Assembly (NCBI GenBank): GCA_902779125.1 | Contig: CACZAC010000040.1 | Span: 1 to 61,228, forward strand | Origin: an uncultured Bacteroidales bacterium | GTDB taxonomy: Bacteria > Bacteroidota > Bacteroidia > Bacteroidales > Muribaculaceae | Length of the DNA: 61,228 bases | Direction: 5' to 3' | Part shown: positions 17,423 to 25,659 of the stretch, piece after piece | How the letters are laid out: each line of letters begins with the position of its first letter | Numbering within the stretch: the first letter of the stretch is position 1 | Position numbers and translations under genes: made by a program | Notes under the pieces: model-generated | What the model saw: only the letters and a program-made list of their open reading frames with translations | Database searches by the model: none | Told to the model about the DNA's origin: nothing

Positions 17423-17430
17423 TATCTTTG
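17423..17430 (+). promoter_or_regulatory. -7 element next to the UpxY start
   Basis: TATCTTTG fits TAnnTTTG and ends 5 bases before the GTG at 17436. Any start upstream of it (an ATG at 17397) would precede the transcript, so this element decides the gene start. No clear -33 TTTG is found at the right distance. Confidence 0.5.
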
Positions 17431-17435
17431 CACTC

Positions 17436-18029
17436 GTGGAAGTAAGGACAATCAAAAAAAAGGGACGCGAAGAGAAGGTTTGGTTTGCCATCCGTGTGAC
17501 CTATAACCGTGAGCTTAAGGTCAAGGAAGACCTCGATGCCCACGGCATCACCAACTTTGTGCCCATGCAATATCGTCGTGAAGAGCGCAACGGTGTGATG
17601 GTCAAGCGCTTGGTGCCCAGCGTTCACAATCTCATCTTTATTAACCTCACGCCCAGTGAGATGAAGGAGTACAAGATGACGACCGATTTGCCCATCCGAT
17701 ACATCATGGATCGTGGAGCAAATGGCTCCCGCAAACCCATCACCGTCCCAGACCGCGAGATGGAAAGTTTCATCAAGGTGGCTGGCACCTACGAGGAAAA
17801 ACTCATCTACCTCAATCCCGAACCTGGCGACTTCTCCAAAGGCGAACGTGTGCGCATCATCGGCGGTCAATTCGCTGGTGCCGAGGGCATCTTTGTAAGG
17901 GTCAAGGGTGACCGCCGCGTGCTCATCAACGTGCAGGGCCTTGTCGCCGTCGCTACGACCTACGTCCACCCGTCGATGATTGAAAAAATCACCGAACCCG
18001 ATGAAAACAGATTAGACAACGCATTATAG
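17436..18029 (+). CDS. UpxY-type NusG-like transcription antiterminator
   Basis: NusG paralogues of this type ride on RNA polymerase to promote transcription of surface-polysaccharide operons in Bacteroidales. The NGN domain begins [19 protein letters not shown], and the C-terminal KOW motif is [19 protein letters not shown]. The GTG at 17436 is chosen because a -7 element lies immediately upstream, leaving a nearly leaderless mRNA. An ATG at 17397 in the same frame would add 13 residues and is less likely. It is followed within 7 bases by gmd and then fcl, so it heads a short GDP-fucose operon rather than a full capsule locus. Confidence 0.88.
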   Translation: MEVRTIKKKGREEKVWFAIRVTYNRELKVKEDLDAHGITNFVPMQYRREERNGVMVKRLVPSVHNLIFINLTPSEMKEYKMTTDLPIRYIMDRGANGSRKPITVPDREMESFIKVAGTYEEKLIYLNPEPGDFSKGERVRIIGGQFAGAEGIFVRVKGDRRVLINVQGLVAVATTYVHPSMIEKITEPDENRLDNAL

Positions 18030-18036
18030 AACGACA

Positions 18037-19119
18037 ATGAACGAGAACAAGCAGAAAGTCGCCCTCATCACGGGCATCACCGGACAAGACGGATCATATC
18101 TGGCGGAGTTCCTGCTGGACAAGGGCTATGAGGTACACGGCATCATCCGCCGCAGCAGCAGTTTCAACACGGGCCGCATCGAGCACCTGTACCTTGACGA
18201 GTGGGTGCGCGACATGAAGCAGCGCCGCCTCATCAACCTGCACTACGGCGACATGACCGACAGCAGTTCGCTCATCCGCATCATCGAGAAGATCAAGCCC
18301 GACGAGATTTACAACCTGGCGGCACAAAGCCATGTGAAGGTGTCGTTTGACGTGCCTGAATACACAGCCGAGACCGATGCCGTGGGCACCCTGCGGCTCA
18401 TCGAGGCGGTGCGCATCGCTGGCCGCGAGAAAACCACCAAGATTTATCAGGCCAGCACCAGCGAACTCTATGGTAAGGTGCAGGAAGTGCCTCAGCGCGA
18501 GACCACGCCGTTCTATCCCCGCAGTCCCTATGGCTGCGCCAAGCTGTACTCGTTCTGGATTATGAAGAATTACCGCGAGAGTTACGGCATGTTCTGCGCT
18601 AACGGCATCCTGTTCAATCACGAGAGCGAACGTCGCGGCGAGACTTTCGTAACCCGAAAAATCACCTTTGCGGCAGCACGCATCGCCCACGGCTTGCAGG
18701 ACAAACTCTACCTGGGTAACCTCAACGCCTTGCGCGACTGGGGCTATGCCCGCGACTATGTGGAGTGCATGTGGCTCATCATGCAACAGCCCGAGCCCGA
18801 CGATTTTGTCATCGCCACGGGAGAATGCCACTCGGTGAGGGAATTCTGCACCCTGGCGTTCCACCACGCTGGCATCGAGCTTGAATGGCAAGGCGAGGGC
18901 ATCAGCGAGAAGGGCATCGACAAGGCGACGGGCAAGGTACTCGTTGAGGTAGATCCGAAGTACTTCCGTCCCGCTGAAGTCGATCAGCTGCTGGGCGACC
19001 CGACCAAGGCCAAGAAAGTACTGGGCTGGAACCCGCAGAAGACCTCTTTCCAGGACTTGGTGCGCATCATGGTCGAGCATGACATGCAACACATCAAGAA
19101 AATCTACCACTTGAAGTAA
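18037..19119 (+). CDS. gmd: GDP-mannose 4,6-dehydratase
   Basis: It converts GDP-mannose to GDP-4-keto-6-deoxymannose, the first step to GDP-L-fucose. The NAD(P)-binding start [27 protein letters not shown], the [13 protein letters not shown] segment and the catalytic [10 protein letters not shown] (YxxxK) are diagnostic. The 360-residue length is normal. fcl follows 62 bases later. Confidence 0.97.
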   Translation: MNENKQKVALITGITGQDGSYLAEFLLDKGYEVHGIIRRSSSFNTGRIEHLYLDEWVRDMKQRRLINLHYGDMTDSSSLIRIIEKIKPDEIYNLAAQSHVKVSFDVPEYTAETDAVGTLRLIEAVRIAGREKTTKIYQASTSELYGKVQEVPQRETTPFYPRSPYGCAKLYSFWIMKNYRESYGMFCANGILFNHESERRGETFVTRKITFAAARIAHGLQDKLYLGNLNALRDWGYARDYVECMWLIMQQPEPDDFVIATGECHSVREFCTLAFHHAGIELEWQGEGISEKGIDKATGKVLVEVDPKYFRPAEVDQLLGDPTKAKKVLGWNPQKTSFQDLVRIMVEHDMQHIKKIYHLK

Positions 19120-19143
19120 CCATCGCCCACCCTACCCCTTATT

Positions 19144-19170
19144 TCCGTATTATCCGTTATTTCTGTAACA
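19144..19170. repeat. Short nonamer array TCCGTTATT between gmd and fcl
   Basis: TCCGTATTA, TCCGTTATT and TCTGTAACA are in 9-base phase. The same word family forms the clearer array at 61061-61105. Confidence 0.6.
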
Positions 19171-19181
19171 TCAGCTCTCTC

Positions 19182-20252
19182 ATGGAAAAGGACTCTAAAA
19201 TATATGTGGCCGGCCATCGCGGACTCGTGGGCAGTGCCATCTGGAACAACTTGCAACGCAAGGGTTACACCAACCTTATCGGCCGCACCCACCAGGAATT
19301 GGACCTGATGGATGCCTTGGCGGTGAAGCGCTTCTTCGACGAGGAGCAGCCCGAATATGTCGTGCTGGCGGCAGCCTATGTTGGCGGTATCATGGCCAAC
19401 CTGAAATACCGTGCCGACTTCATCTACCAGAACCTCGCCATCCAGCAGAACGTCATCGGCGAGAGTTGGCGCCACGGTGTGAAAAAACTGCTCTTCCTGG
19501 GCAGCACCTGCATCTATCCCCGTGAGGCACCCCAACCCATCGGTGAGGACGCCCTGCTGACGTCACCACTGGAATATACCAACGAGCCCTACGCCATCGC
19601 CAAAATCGCCGGAATGAAGATGTGCGAGTCGTTCAATCTGCAATACGGCACCAACTTCATTGCCGTGATGCCCACCAACCTGTATGGCCCTCGCGACAAC
19701 TTCAATCTTGAGACCAGCCACGTCATGCCCGCCATGATCAGGAAAATGCACCTCGCCAAACTGCTGAACGAGGGCAGCATCGACGGCATCCGCGTCGATT
19801 TAGACCGCCGTCCCGTGGAGCAAACCGACGGCAAGGCTACAGAAGAGCAGATTGTTGCCATTTTGGAGAAATATGGCATTTTGAAAGACCGCCTGCGCCT
19901 GTGGGGCACTGGAGCGCCCATCCGCGAATTCCTCTGGAGCGAAGACATGGCCGATGCCAGCGTCTATTGCCTGGAACACATCGATTTCAAGGACGTGCGC
20001 GGCTCGGGTGACGAGGTGCGCAACTGCCACATCAACATCGGCAGCGGCAAGGAGATCACCATCCGTCAGCTCGCAGAACTGGTCAAGGCCACTGTGGGCT
20101 ATCGCGGCACTATCGAATGGGATGCCACCAAACCCGACGGCACCCTGCGCAAACTCACTGACGTGAGCAAGCTGCACAGCCTGGGCTGGCACCACACAAT
20201 GGAACTGGAGGACGGCGTCCCTGCCCTCTACCGTTGGTACCTAGACAACTGA
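19182..20252 (+). CDS. fcl: GDP-L-fucose synthase
   Basis: Epimerase/reductase that makes GDP-L-fucose from the Gmd product. The start IYVAGHRGLVGSAIWNNL holds the nucleotide-binding GxxGxxG. LGSTCIYPREAPQPIGEDALLTSPLEYTNEPYAIAKIAGMK carries the Ser and YxxxK catalytic residues. An insertion around residues 195-240 (RVDLDRRPVEQTDGKATEEQ) makes it longer than E. coli WcaG, as in many Bacteroidetes versions. With gmd it would supply fucose for capsule, O-antigen or glycoprotein. Confidence 0.96.
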   Translation: MEKDSKIYVAGHRGLVGSAIWNNLQRKGYTNLIGRTHQELDLMDALAVKRFFDEEQPEYVVLAAAYVGGIMANLKYRADFIYQNLAIQQNVIGESWRHGVKKLLFLGSTCIYPREAPQPIGEDALLTSPLEYTNEPYAIAKIAGMKMCESFNLQYGTNFIAVMPTNLYGPRDNFNLETSHVMPAMIRKMHLAKLLNEGSIDGIRVDLDRRPVEQTDGKATEEQIVAILEKYGILKDRLRLWGTGAPIREFLWSEDMADASVYCLEHIDFKDVRGSGDEVRNCHINIGSGKEITIRQLAELVKATVGYRGTIEWDATKPDGTLRKLTDVSKLHSLGWHHTMELEDGVPALYRWYLDN

Positions 20253-20280
20253 TTCATTAACTAAAACAATTAATCAAGTC

Positions 20281-21492
20281 ATGAAACGAGAACTTTCAGG
20301 CGGGTGCGGCATTATGCTGTTGGTTTTCACGCTGCTTGCCATCATCGGCGGCATTGTGGCAGTGATTGACATGCGCGCCGAGGGCGATGGGGGTGGCGGA
20401 GCTTTAGGACTGCTAGTGTATGTCGCCTTTCTGTCGCCGTTCATCTACTGGGGATATGTGATGCTGTACAAGTTCCTGCGCCCAGGTGAGCCGGTAAGGT
20501 TCACCAAGAAGATGGCACAATATGGCGGTGCGGCGGCGCTGGCCTTAGTCATCTTTGCCTTGTGGGCCGGGCTGACGGGCAAACAGCCTCCCAAAACGCC
20601 TGAGCCCATCACCGAAATAGCCCAGGAGCCCAACGCGCCCAAGGACAGCGTGGTCATCACCGATGTGATGGAAGGAGACCCCTACAAGGAGCTGGACGAA
20701 CTCATTGGCCTTGAATCCGTTAAGGAAGAAGTGCACACCATCGCCAACTTCGCCAAAATCCAGCAGCAGCGCAAGGCACAGGGCCTGAAGGTGCCCAAGA
20801 TGTCGTTCCACCTCGTGTTCACCGGCAGCCCCGGTACTGGCAAAACCACCGTGGCACGCATCGTGGCACGCATCTACAAAGACCTGGGAATCCTCAAGAG
20901 CGGACACACAGTGGAGACAGACCGCTCGGGACTCGTGGCAGAATATGTGGGACAGACCGCCACCAAGACCAATGCCGTAATCGACTCGGCGCTTAACGGT
21001 GTGCTGTTCATCGACGAGGCCTACGCACTGGTGCCCGAAGATGCGCGCAGCGACTATGGCCAAGAGGCCATCTCAACCCTGCTCAAGCGCATGGAGGACG
21101 ACCGCGACAAGCTGGTGGTCATCATTGCCGGCTATCCTAACGAGATGAAACGCTTCATTGACTCCAACCCGGGCCTGCAGTCACGCTTCACTCGATACAT
21201 CAATTTCCCCGACTACACCGAGCAGGAACTGTTTGACATCTTCAAGCTTTACCTGAACAAGAACCAGTACACCATCACCGATGATGCGGCCCAACTGCTC
21301 AAGGACAACCTGAACTATGTAGTTGCCCACAAGACCAAGAACTTCGGCAACGCCCGCTATGTGCGCAACATCTTCGAGCGCGCCGTCGAGCAGCAAGCCA
21401 ACCGCCTATCCGCCAAACTCAGCATCAGCGACGACGAACTGTCCGTGCTGACCAAGGAAGACATCGAGAACGCCTTCAAGGCCAGGAAATAA
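20281..21492 (+). CDS. Membrane-anchored CbxX/CfxQ-type AAA+ ATPase
   Basis: Three hydrophobic segments (about residues 10-28, 42-62 and 82-98) anchor the N-terminus. A single AAA+ domain follows: Walker A FTGSPGTGKTTVARI, Walker B GVLFIDEAYAL, sensor-1 IIAGYPNEM and arginine finger region LQSRFTRYI. This is the SpoVK/EccA/CbxX family. Its soluble members remodel partner complexes (Rubisco activation, type VII secretion), and the partner here is unknown. A small secreted protein gene starts 16 bases downstream and probably belongs to the same unit. It follows fcl by 28 bases but has no obvious sugar role. Confidence 0.9.
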   Translation: MKRELSGGCGIMLLVFTLLAIIGGIVAVIDMRAEGDGGGGALGLLVYVAFLSPFIYWGYVMLYKFLRPGEPVRFTKKMAQYGGAAALALVIFALWAGLTGKQPPKTPEPITEIAQEPNAPKDSVVITDVMEGDPYKELDELIGLESVKEEVHTIANFAKIQQQRKAQGLKVPKMSFHLVFTGSPGTGKTTVARIVARIYKDLGILKSGHTVETDRSGLVAEYVGQTATKTNAVIDSALNGVLFIDEAYALVPEDARSDYGQEAISTLLKRMEDDRDKLVVIIAGYPNEMKRFIDSNPGLQSRFTRYINFPDYTEQELFDIFKLYLNKNQYTITDDAAQLLKDNLNYVVAHKTKNFGNARYVRNIFERAVEQQANRLSAKLSISDDELSVLTKEDIENAFKARK

Positions 21493-21507
21493 AAACAGGG
21501 AACCGCC

Positions 21508-22062
21508 ATGACTAGATACTTCATCACAATCATCGCGATGCTGATGGCACTGACAACCATGCCGTCACACGCCCAGGAGATGACGAAAGCCGAGTTGGCT
21601 GGCATACGCGCCGCCTATAGCGCCGCCAAAGAGCAGATAGAGCGCAACAGCCATGCCCAAGAGCAGAACGTGCCACGCAGCGACATGGAAATCGTCAGCC
21701 ATTACGTTATCCCGGGATGCGGCCCCACCGAGGAAGTCATCCACTACTATTTCACGCTCGCCGAGGACCCCGTGCTCGGAACACCTTATTACAAAATCTA
21801 CTTCATTTCCACCAGCTACAACGTGGCTGCCCGCAAGTTCTATCAAGAGTTCCTCTTCGGTGGCGATGACTCCAACCTGCTGTTCTTTTTCCAAAGCAAT
21901 GACGCCCTTGACGGCAGTACCGACGAGACACGTTATTATTACGGCAAGCAAGGCGTACACAAGGCCATCAAGGGTACCGCCGAATTGGACGAAGTCTTTG
22001 CCGCCCGCAAGGCCGACGAACTGAAATCCGCCTTCAACCTCCTCATGAACAGAGACTATTAA
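21508..22062 (+). CDS. Secreted protein of unknown function
   Basis: A clear signal peptide with probable cleavage after SHA (MPSHAQEM, about residue 22) is followed by a 160-residue mature domain. No family is recognised. Visible features are a helical N-region (ELAGIRAAYSAAKEQIERNSHAQEQ), then a beta-rich middle with CGPTEEVIHYYFTL and YYKIYFISTSYNVAARKFYQEFLF. It starts 16 bases after the AAA+ ATPase and so is probably co-expressed with it. Confidence 0.75.
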   Translation: MTRYFITIIAMLMALTTMPSHAQEMTKAELAGIRAAYSAAKEQIERNSHAQEQNVPRSDMEIVSHYVIPGCGPTEEVIHYYFTLAEDPVLGTPYYKIYFISTSYNVAARKFYQEFLFGGDDSNLLFFFQSNDALDGSTDETRYYYGKQGVHKAIKGTAELDEVFAARKADELKSAFNLLMNRDY

Positions 22063-22119
22063 CAAAGCTTGGGCTAATTAATGATTTTTTAGAATTCCAA
22101 GCAAATCATCAAATGACTT

Positions 22120-22135
22120 TGGCACGGTATTTGTA
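22120..22135 (+). promoter_or_regulatory. Sigma-54-like -24/-12 element
   Basis: TGGCACG (22120-22126), four bases, then TTGTA (22131-22135) closely match the RpoN consensus TGGCACG-N4-TTGCW, with the GG and GT cores 10 bases apart. Only the -12 C is replaced by T. It lies in the 196-base gap before the acetyltransferase and points toward it. No enhancer site could be identified. Confidence 0.5.
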
Positions 22136-22227
22136 CATACCATGTCGAACTCATAATTTTTGGAGGTTTTTTAGGGTTAAACATGATTGTCAGCATGGCT
22201 CGGGAGAGTAGTGCTGATTTTTTTTGC

Positions 22228-22235
22228 TAACTTTG
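22228..22235 (+). promoter_or_regulatory. -7 element for the acetyltransferase
   Basis: TAACTTTG fits TAnnTTTG and lies 24 bases before the ATG at 22259. No TTTG is present at the -33 distance, so it may be weak or need an activator. Confidence 0.5.
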
Positions 22236-22258
22236 CAGCAACTAACTGACATTAGACT

Positions 22259-22831
22259 ATGACTGAGAAAGAGAAAATGCTGGCATGTCTGCCCTACTCC
22301 GCTGTGGACGCCCAACTGTTGAAAGAACTGAACGAATGCAAAGACATCGTTCATCAATACAACGAATTGCTGCCGTCCAAGCGGGCAGAACGCACGGCAA
22401 TGCTGAAGACGTTGCTGGGGCATGTCGGTGACGACAACATCCTGATCAACCAGCCGTTCTATTGTGACTATGGCAAGCACATCAGCGTGGGCAAGCGGTT
22501 CTTTGCGAACTTCAATTTTACGGTGCTGGACGAGGCGCTGGTGACCATCGGTGACGACTGTTTCATCGGTCCAAACGTGGGCATCTATACGGCGTGTCAC
22601 AGCACTGACCCTGTAGATCGTAACACGCGGCGCGAGTGGGCGTTGCCGGTGACTATAGGTGACAACGTGTGGATTGGGGGCTCGGTGACTATCCTGGCGG
22701 GTGTGACTATCGGCGACAATGTGACCATCGGCGCAGGTTCGGTGGTCACCCATGACATCCCCTCGAACGTCATAGCCGTGGGCAATCCATGCCGCCCCAT
22801 TAAAACCGTCCCGACACAACAACAAGACTGA
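22259..22831 (+). CDS. Maltose/galactoside O-acetyltransferase-like hexapeptide enzyme
   Basis: The N-terminal maltose-acetyltransferase helical domain is KMLACLPYSAVDAQLLKELNECK, followed by LLGHVGDDNILINQPFYCDYGKHISVG. A left-handed beta helix of hexapeptide repeats (VTIGDNVWIGGSVTILAGVTIGDNVTIGAGSVV) follows. The catalytic His is in TACHSTDP. It would transfer acetyl from acetyl-CoA to a sugar hydroxyl. The true substrate of these LacA/Maa-type enzymes is usually uncertain. It is monocistronic, bounded by two possible promoters and a terminator. Confidence 0.92.
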   Translation: MTEKEKMLACLPYSAVDAQLLKELNECKDIVHQYNELLPSKRAERTAMLKTLLGHVGDDNILINQPFYCDYGKHISVGKRFFANFNFTVLDEALVTIGDDCFIGPNVGIYTACHSTDPVDRNTRREWALPVTIGDNVWIGGSVTILAGVTIGDNVTIGAGSVVTHDIPSNVIAVGNPCRPIKTVPTQQQD

Positions 22832-22845
22832 TTCATAAAAACAAG

Positions 22846-22898
22846 GAAAACAATAAGCGCAACTAATTCATCTACAGAATGTTGCATTTATTGTTTTC
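22846..22898 (+). terminator. Terminator after the acetyltransferase
   Basis: GAAAACAATAA (22846-22856) pairs with TTATTGTTTTC (22888-22898), with a further GCAAC/GTTGC pair inside. T-rich sequence follows. Confidence 0.7.
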
Positions 22899-22933
22899 TG
22901 TTTTATTGTTTAATATTGGGCCTGAACGCAACA

Positions 22934-22968
22934 AAGGCCGTTACAGTCCCGAGGGACCATAACGGCTT
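22934..22968 (-). terminator. Terminator of rpmH
   Basis: AAGGCCGTTA and TAACGGCTT form the outer stem and GTCCC/GGGAC an inner stem. On the minus strand a short T-rich stretch follows. It lies about 45 bases after the rpmH stop. Confidence 0.7.
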
Positions 22969-23014
22969 GATGCGGTTGAAGTGCCGCTCTATCGCGGCAA
23001 CCCTTTACAGGGGA

Positions 23015-23167
23015 TTACTTGTAAACGGTATCGCTGACAGTCAGGCTGTAACGACCCTTAGCGCGGCGACGGGCCAAAACCTTGCGGCCGTCGGCGGTGC
23101 GCATACGATGACGGAAGCCATGCTTGTTGGCTTTCTTGCGGTTCGAGGGTTGGAATGTACGTTTCAT
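23015..23167 (-). CDS. rpmH: 50S ribosomal protein L34
   Basis: The 50-residue protein begins [18 protein letters not shown] and continues [21 protein letters not shown], the near-invariant L34 sequence, with a short C-terminal extension [10 protein letters not shown]. The start is the ATG at 23167 and the stop is TAA at 23015-23017. It is divergent from efp, each with its own strong promoter. Confidence 0.98.
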   Translation of the reverse strand: MKRTFQPSNRKKANKHGFRHRMRTADGRKVLARRRAKGRYSLTVSDTVYK

Positions 23168-23216
23168 TTCTTATCTCTTTTTTAGTTGTTCCGAAAATTT
23201 TTCGCAAAATGCGGTG

Positions 23217-23248
23217 CAAAATTAGTGCTTTTTTTCAAAATACACAAA
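23217..23248 (-). promoter_or_regulatory. rpmH promoter
   Basis: On the minus strand, TTTG (23245-23248), a 20-base spacer and TAATTTTG (23217-23224) give a consensus match about 50 bases before the L34 ATG. Confidence 0.8.
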
Positions 23249-23274
23249 TCCAAACGCATTTTTGCAGAAAAGTT

Positions 23275-23305
23275 TTTGTTTTTTTTCTCAAAATCACTAC
23301 TTTTG
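23275..23305 (+). promoter_or_regulatory. efp promoter
   Basis: TTTG (23275-23278), a 19-base spacer and TACTTTTG (23298-23305) match the consensus. The leader to the efp ATG is about 57 bases. It is divergent from the rpmH promoter, with 26 bases between them. Confidence 0.8.
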
Positions 23306-23368
23306 CACCCACAAATGACTGACAACAAACATTTTTATAAAAAACAATAGCATAACAACATTACAATT

Positions 23369-23898
23369 ATGATTAATGCTCAAGACATCAAGAACGGAAC
23401 GTGCATCCGCTTGGACGGCGATCTGTATTTCTGCATCGAATTCCTTCATGTAAAGCCCGGTAAGTCGTTGACGGCCGAGTGCTGGAGCGTCGTTTCAACA
23501 TCGGTGAGAAGCTCGAGGACGTGCGCGTGGAGCGTCGCCCCTATCAGTACCTGTACATGGACGGCCAGGACGCCATGTTCATGAACAACGAGACTTTTGA
23601 GCAGATTCCCATCAGCAAGGACCTGATTACCGGTGCCGACTTCATGAAGGAAGGCGACATCGTTGAGGTTGTCAGCGATGCTTCGACCGAGACCGTGCTG
23701 TTCGCCGAGATGCCCATCAAGACCCAGCTCAAGATCACTTACACTGAGCCCGGCGTGAAAGGCGACACTGCCACCAACACCCTGAAGCCCGCCACCGTCG
23801 AGACTGGTGCCACCGTTCGCGTGCCCCTGTTCATCGACACCGACGAGATTATCGAGGTGGACACCCGCGACGGCAGCTACCAGGGCCGTGTGAGGTAA
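23369..23898 (+). pseudogene. efp: Elongation factor P, interrupted by an internal deletion and frameshift
   Basis: EF-P relieves ribosome stalling at polyproline stretches. The N-terminus MINAQDIKNGTCIRLDGDL leads to EFLHVKPGK in the first frame (ATG 23369). The rest ([20 protein letters not shown] onward to the TAA at 23896-23898) is intact but in another frame. At the junction near 23463-23473 the roughly 11 residues normally found between PGK and the VV of the next strand are missing, so about 34 bases are lost and the frame shifts. As written, translation yields a 71-residue product with no EF-P middle or C-terminal domain. The lysine of PGK, the usual modification site, is still present. 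Promoter and terminator are intact. An assembly error is at least as likely as true loss. Confidence 0.9.
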
Positions 23899-23924
23899 TC
23901 ACTTCCCCACTCTCTACAAAACCA

Positions 23925-23969
23925 CAAGGGACGCCACGTCACATCGACTGGCGCCCCTTGCTGTTTTTT
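23925..23969. terminator. Terminator between efp and the SPOR lipoprotein gene
   Basis: CAAGGGACGCCA (23925-23936) and TGGCGCCCCTTG (23949-23960) pair with one mismatch, followed by six T. The genes are convergent, so it could serve both. Confidence 0.85.
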
Positions 23970-23983
23970 AATATCAGCTATAG

Positions 23984-24481
23984 CTATAGTTTCTTGAGAA
24001 TCCAAGGGAGAGGCTCGAGAATCTTGAGGCAGACACGCTGGTCAAGCTCGCGCAGCATGGCAGCTGCATCGGCGCTATTGTCAAAGCCCTGGGCGATGAC
24101 GAAGTACTGCTTGTCATTGCCTCCAAACAGGACATAACTGCCAGTGAGGCCGCACTCTTCGCGCAGGCGGTCGCGGTAACTCTTGGCATTGATGCGCTGT
24201 GTAAAGGTAGCAACCACCACGTTATAGTCATAGGCGGTGTCGGTCGAGTCGATAGCAACACCAGCGTTGACATACACCATCCTCACGCTGTCGCCGTTGA
24301 TGACATGGGTATAACGCTGACGCTCGGCCTCAATTTTGGCAAATTCCTCGGCACCGATGCCCGTCTTGCGCCTTTCCATCGCCTTCTCGTAGGCCTCACG
24401 ATAATTCTGCTCGTTGCTGTGGCAAGCGGTCAATAGCACCGCAGCCATAAGCATAATAATATAATATAATGTCTTTTTCAT
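23984..24481 (-). CDS. SPOR-domain lipoprotein
   Basis: A signal with lipobox LLTAC (cysteine at about residue 20) is followed by a charged helical linker, then a C-terminal SPOR-like domain from about residue 85 (YNVVVATFTQRINAKSYRDRL, then YFVIAQGFDNSADAAAMLREL). SPOR domains bind denuded peptidoglycan glycans, often at the division site. The role is inferred. The gene is followed upstream by the phosphoesterase on the same strand, 21 bases away, and may share its transcript. Confidence 0.85.
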   Translation of the reverse strand: MKKTLYYIIMLMAAVLLTACHSNEQNYREAYEKAMERRKTGIGAEEFAKIEAERQRYTHVINGDSVRMVYVNAGVAIDSTDTAYDYNVVVATFTQRINAKSYRDRLREECGLTGSYVLFGGNDKQYFVIAQGFDNSADAAAMLRELDQRVCLKILEPLPWILKKL

Positions 24482-24502
24482 ATCCAGATGATAACCTAAA
24501 GC

Positions 24503-24997
24503 CTACTTGGCCAATTCGATGACTTGGGCATGGGTAATATTTCCATTGTCAAGAGTAAGGGTAATCAGAGTGCGCACCACTTGCCAGCCCTGCACTCCCG
24601 CGGCGCCGGGATTAACCACAAGACACCCCAGATTGCGGTCGGGCATTACCTTAAGGATATGACTGTGACCGCACACAAACAGTTTGGGTCTTGACAATTC
24701 CAAACGTTGACGGATGCCCGGCGCATACTTGCCCGGGTAACCGCCGATGTGAGTCATAACCACCTTGACGCCCTCGACCTCAAAGATTTCCATTTCCTTA
24801 AAGCGTCGGCGAAGGCTAGCCCCGTCCACATTACCGCAGACAGCACGGAACGCGGGTGCGATTGCCTCCAACTTGTCGGCAAGGTCATCGCTGCCGATGT
24901 CGCCGGCATGCCACACCTCGTCACAGTCGGCAAAGTGCTGAGCGTAGCGGTCGTCCCACCAAGCGTGCGTGTCGCTGATAATGCCTATTTTCTTCAT
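24503..24997 (-). CDS. YfcE-family metallophosphoesterase
   Basis: The calcineurin-like motifs are complete: GIISDTHAW, HAGDIGS, CGNVDG, MTHIGGYPG and CGHSHI. At 164 residues it matches YfcE/MJ0936-type phosphodiesterases. The ATG at 24997 is preferred over an in-frame TTG at 25018, which lies inside a REP palindrome. The natural substrate is unknown. Confidence 0.92.
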   Translation of the reverse strand: MKKIGIISDTHAWWDDRYAQHFADCDEVWHAGDIGSDDLADKLEAIAPAFRAVCGNVDGASLRRRFKEMEIFEVEGVKVVMTHIGGYPGKYAPGIRQRLELSRPKLFVCGHSHILKVMPDRNLGCLVVNPGAAGVQGWQVVRTLITLTLDNGNITHAQVIELAK

Positions 24998-25010
24998 CTC
25001 TATATTATTT

Positions 25011-25049
25011 TGGGACAAAAGAACCGTCCCTTTGTCCCACTTTGTCCCA
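25011..25049. repeat. REP palindrome copy (GGGACAAA...TTTGTCCC family)
   Basis: TGGGACAAA and TTTGTCCCA flank an AGAACCGTCC core (25011-25039), with an extra right half-arm to 25049. It is in inverted orientation relative to the copies at 34584 and 35578. It lies between the phosphoesterase start and the ribE stop codon. Confidence 0.85.
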
Positions 25050-25050
25050 T

Positions 25051-25659
25051 TTAGAGGGCGAATTCCATCAGGCGGGCGAGATACTTGCCGATGATGTCAA
25101 ACTCCAGGTTGACGACGGTGCCGACCTCAATGCAGTGGAAATTGGTAATCTCACGGGTGTAAGGGATGATGGCAACCTGGAAGCTGTCGCGCTCACTGTT
25201 GCACACGGTGAGCGACACGCCGTTGACCGTCACACTACCCTTCTCGACCGTGACATAGCCCTTGCGAGCCATCTCGGGTGCCACTTCATACTTAAACGTG
25301 AAGTAGTGGCTGCCGTCCACCTCCTTGACATCGGTGCAGACCGCTGTCTGGTCAACGTGGCCTTGCACGATGTGACCGTCCAAGCGGCCCTCGATGAGCA
25401 TCGAGCGCTCCACATTCACCTCGTCGCCCACCTTGAGCAGACCGAGGCTGCTGCGGTCGAGCGTCTCCTGAATGGCGGTCACCGTGTAGGTGCCGTCGCC
25501 GGGCAGTTCCACGACTGTGAGGCACACGCCGTTGTGCGACACGCTCTGGTCAATCTTCAACTCGTCGGTAAAACTGCACTTCAACGTGATGTGAAGATTA
25601 CCGCCATCCTTACGCAATGCGACAACGCGCGCCGCTTCTTCAACGATTCCTGAAAACAT
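25051..25659 (-). CDS. ribE: Riboflavin synthase, alpha subunit
   Basis: Dismutates two 6,7-dimethyl-8-ribityllumazine molecules to riboflavin. The two lumazine-binding repeats are visible: MFSGIVEEAARVVAL through SVSHNGVCLTVVELPG, and IVQGHVDQTAVC through SVTVNGVSLTVC. The 202-residue length is normal. Other rib genes are not adjacent, and the 230-base region upstream shows no recognisable FMN riboswitch motif. Confidence 0.96.
   Translation of the reverse strand: MFSGIVEEAARVVALRKDGGNLHITLKCSFTDELKIDQSVSHNGVCLTVVELPGDGTYTVTAIQETLDRSSLGLLKVGDEVNVERSMLIEGRLDGHIVQGHVDQTAVCTDVKEVDGSHYFTFKYEVAPEMARKGYVTVEKGSVTVNGVSLTVCNSERDSFQVAIIPYTREITNFHCIEVGTVVNLEFDIIGKYLARLMEFAL

Noticed and set aside
17352-17969. 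Upstream extension of the NUDIX frame on the minus strand
   Set aside because: It is antisense to the clearly coding UpxY gene, and MAKEIKKW at 17351 gives a normal-length NUDIX protein.
18094-19110. Long minus-strand frame opposite gmd
   Set aside because: An antisense shadow of a strongly conserved gene.
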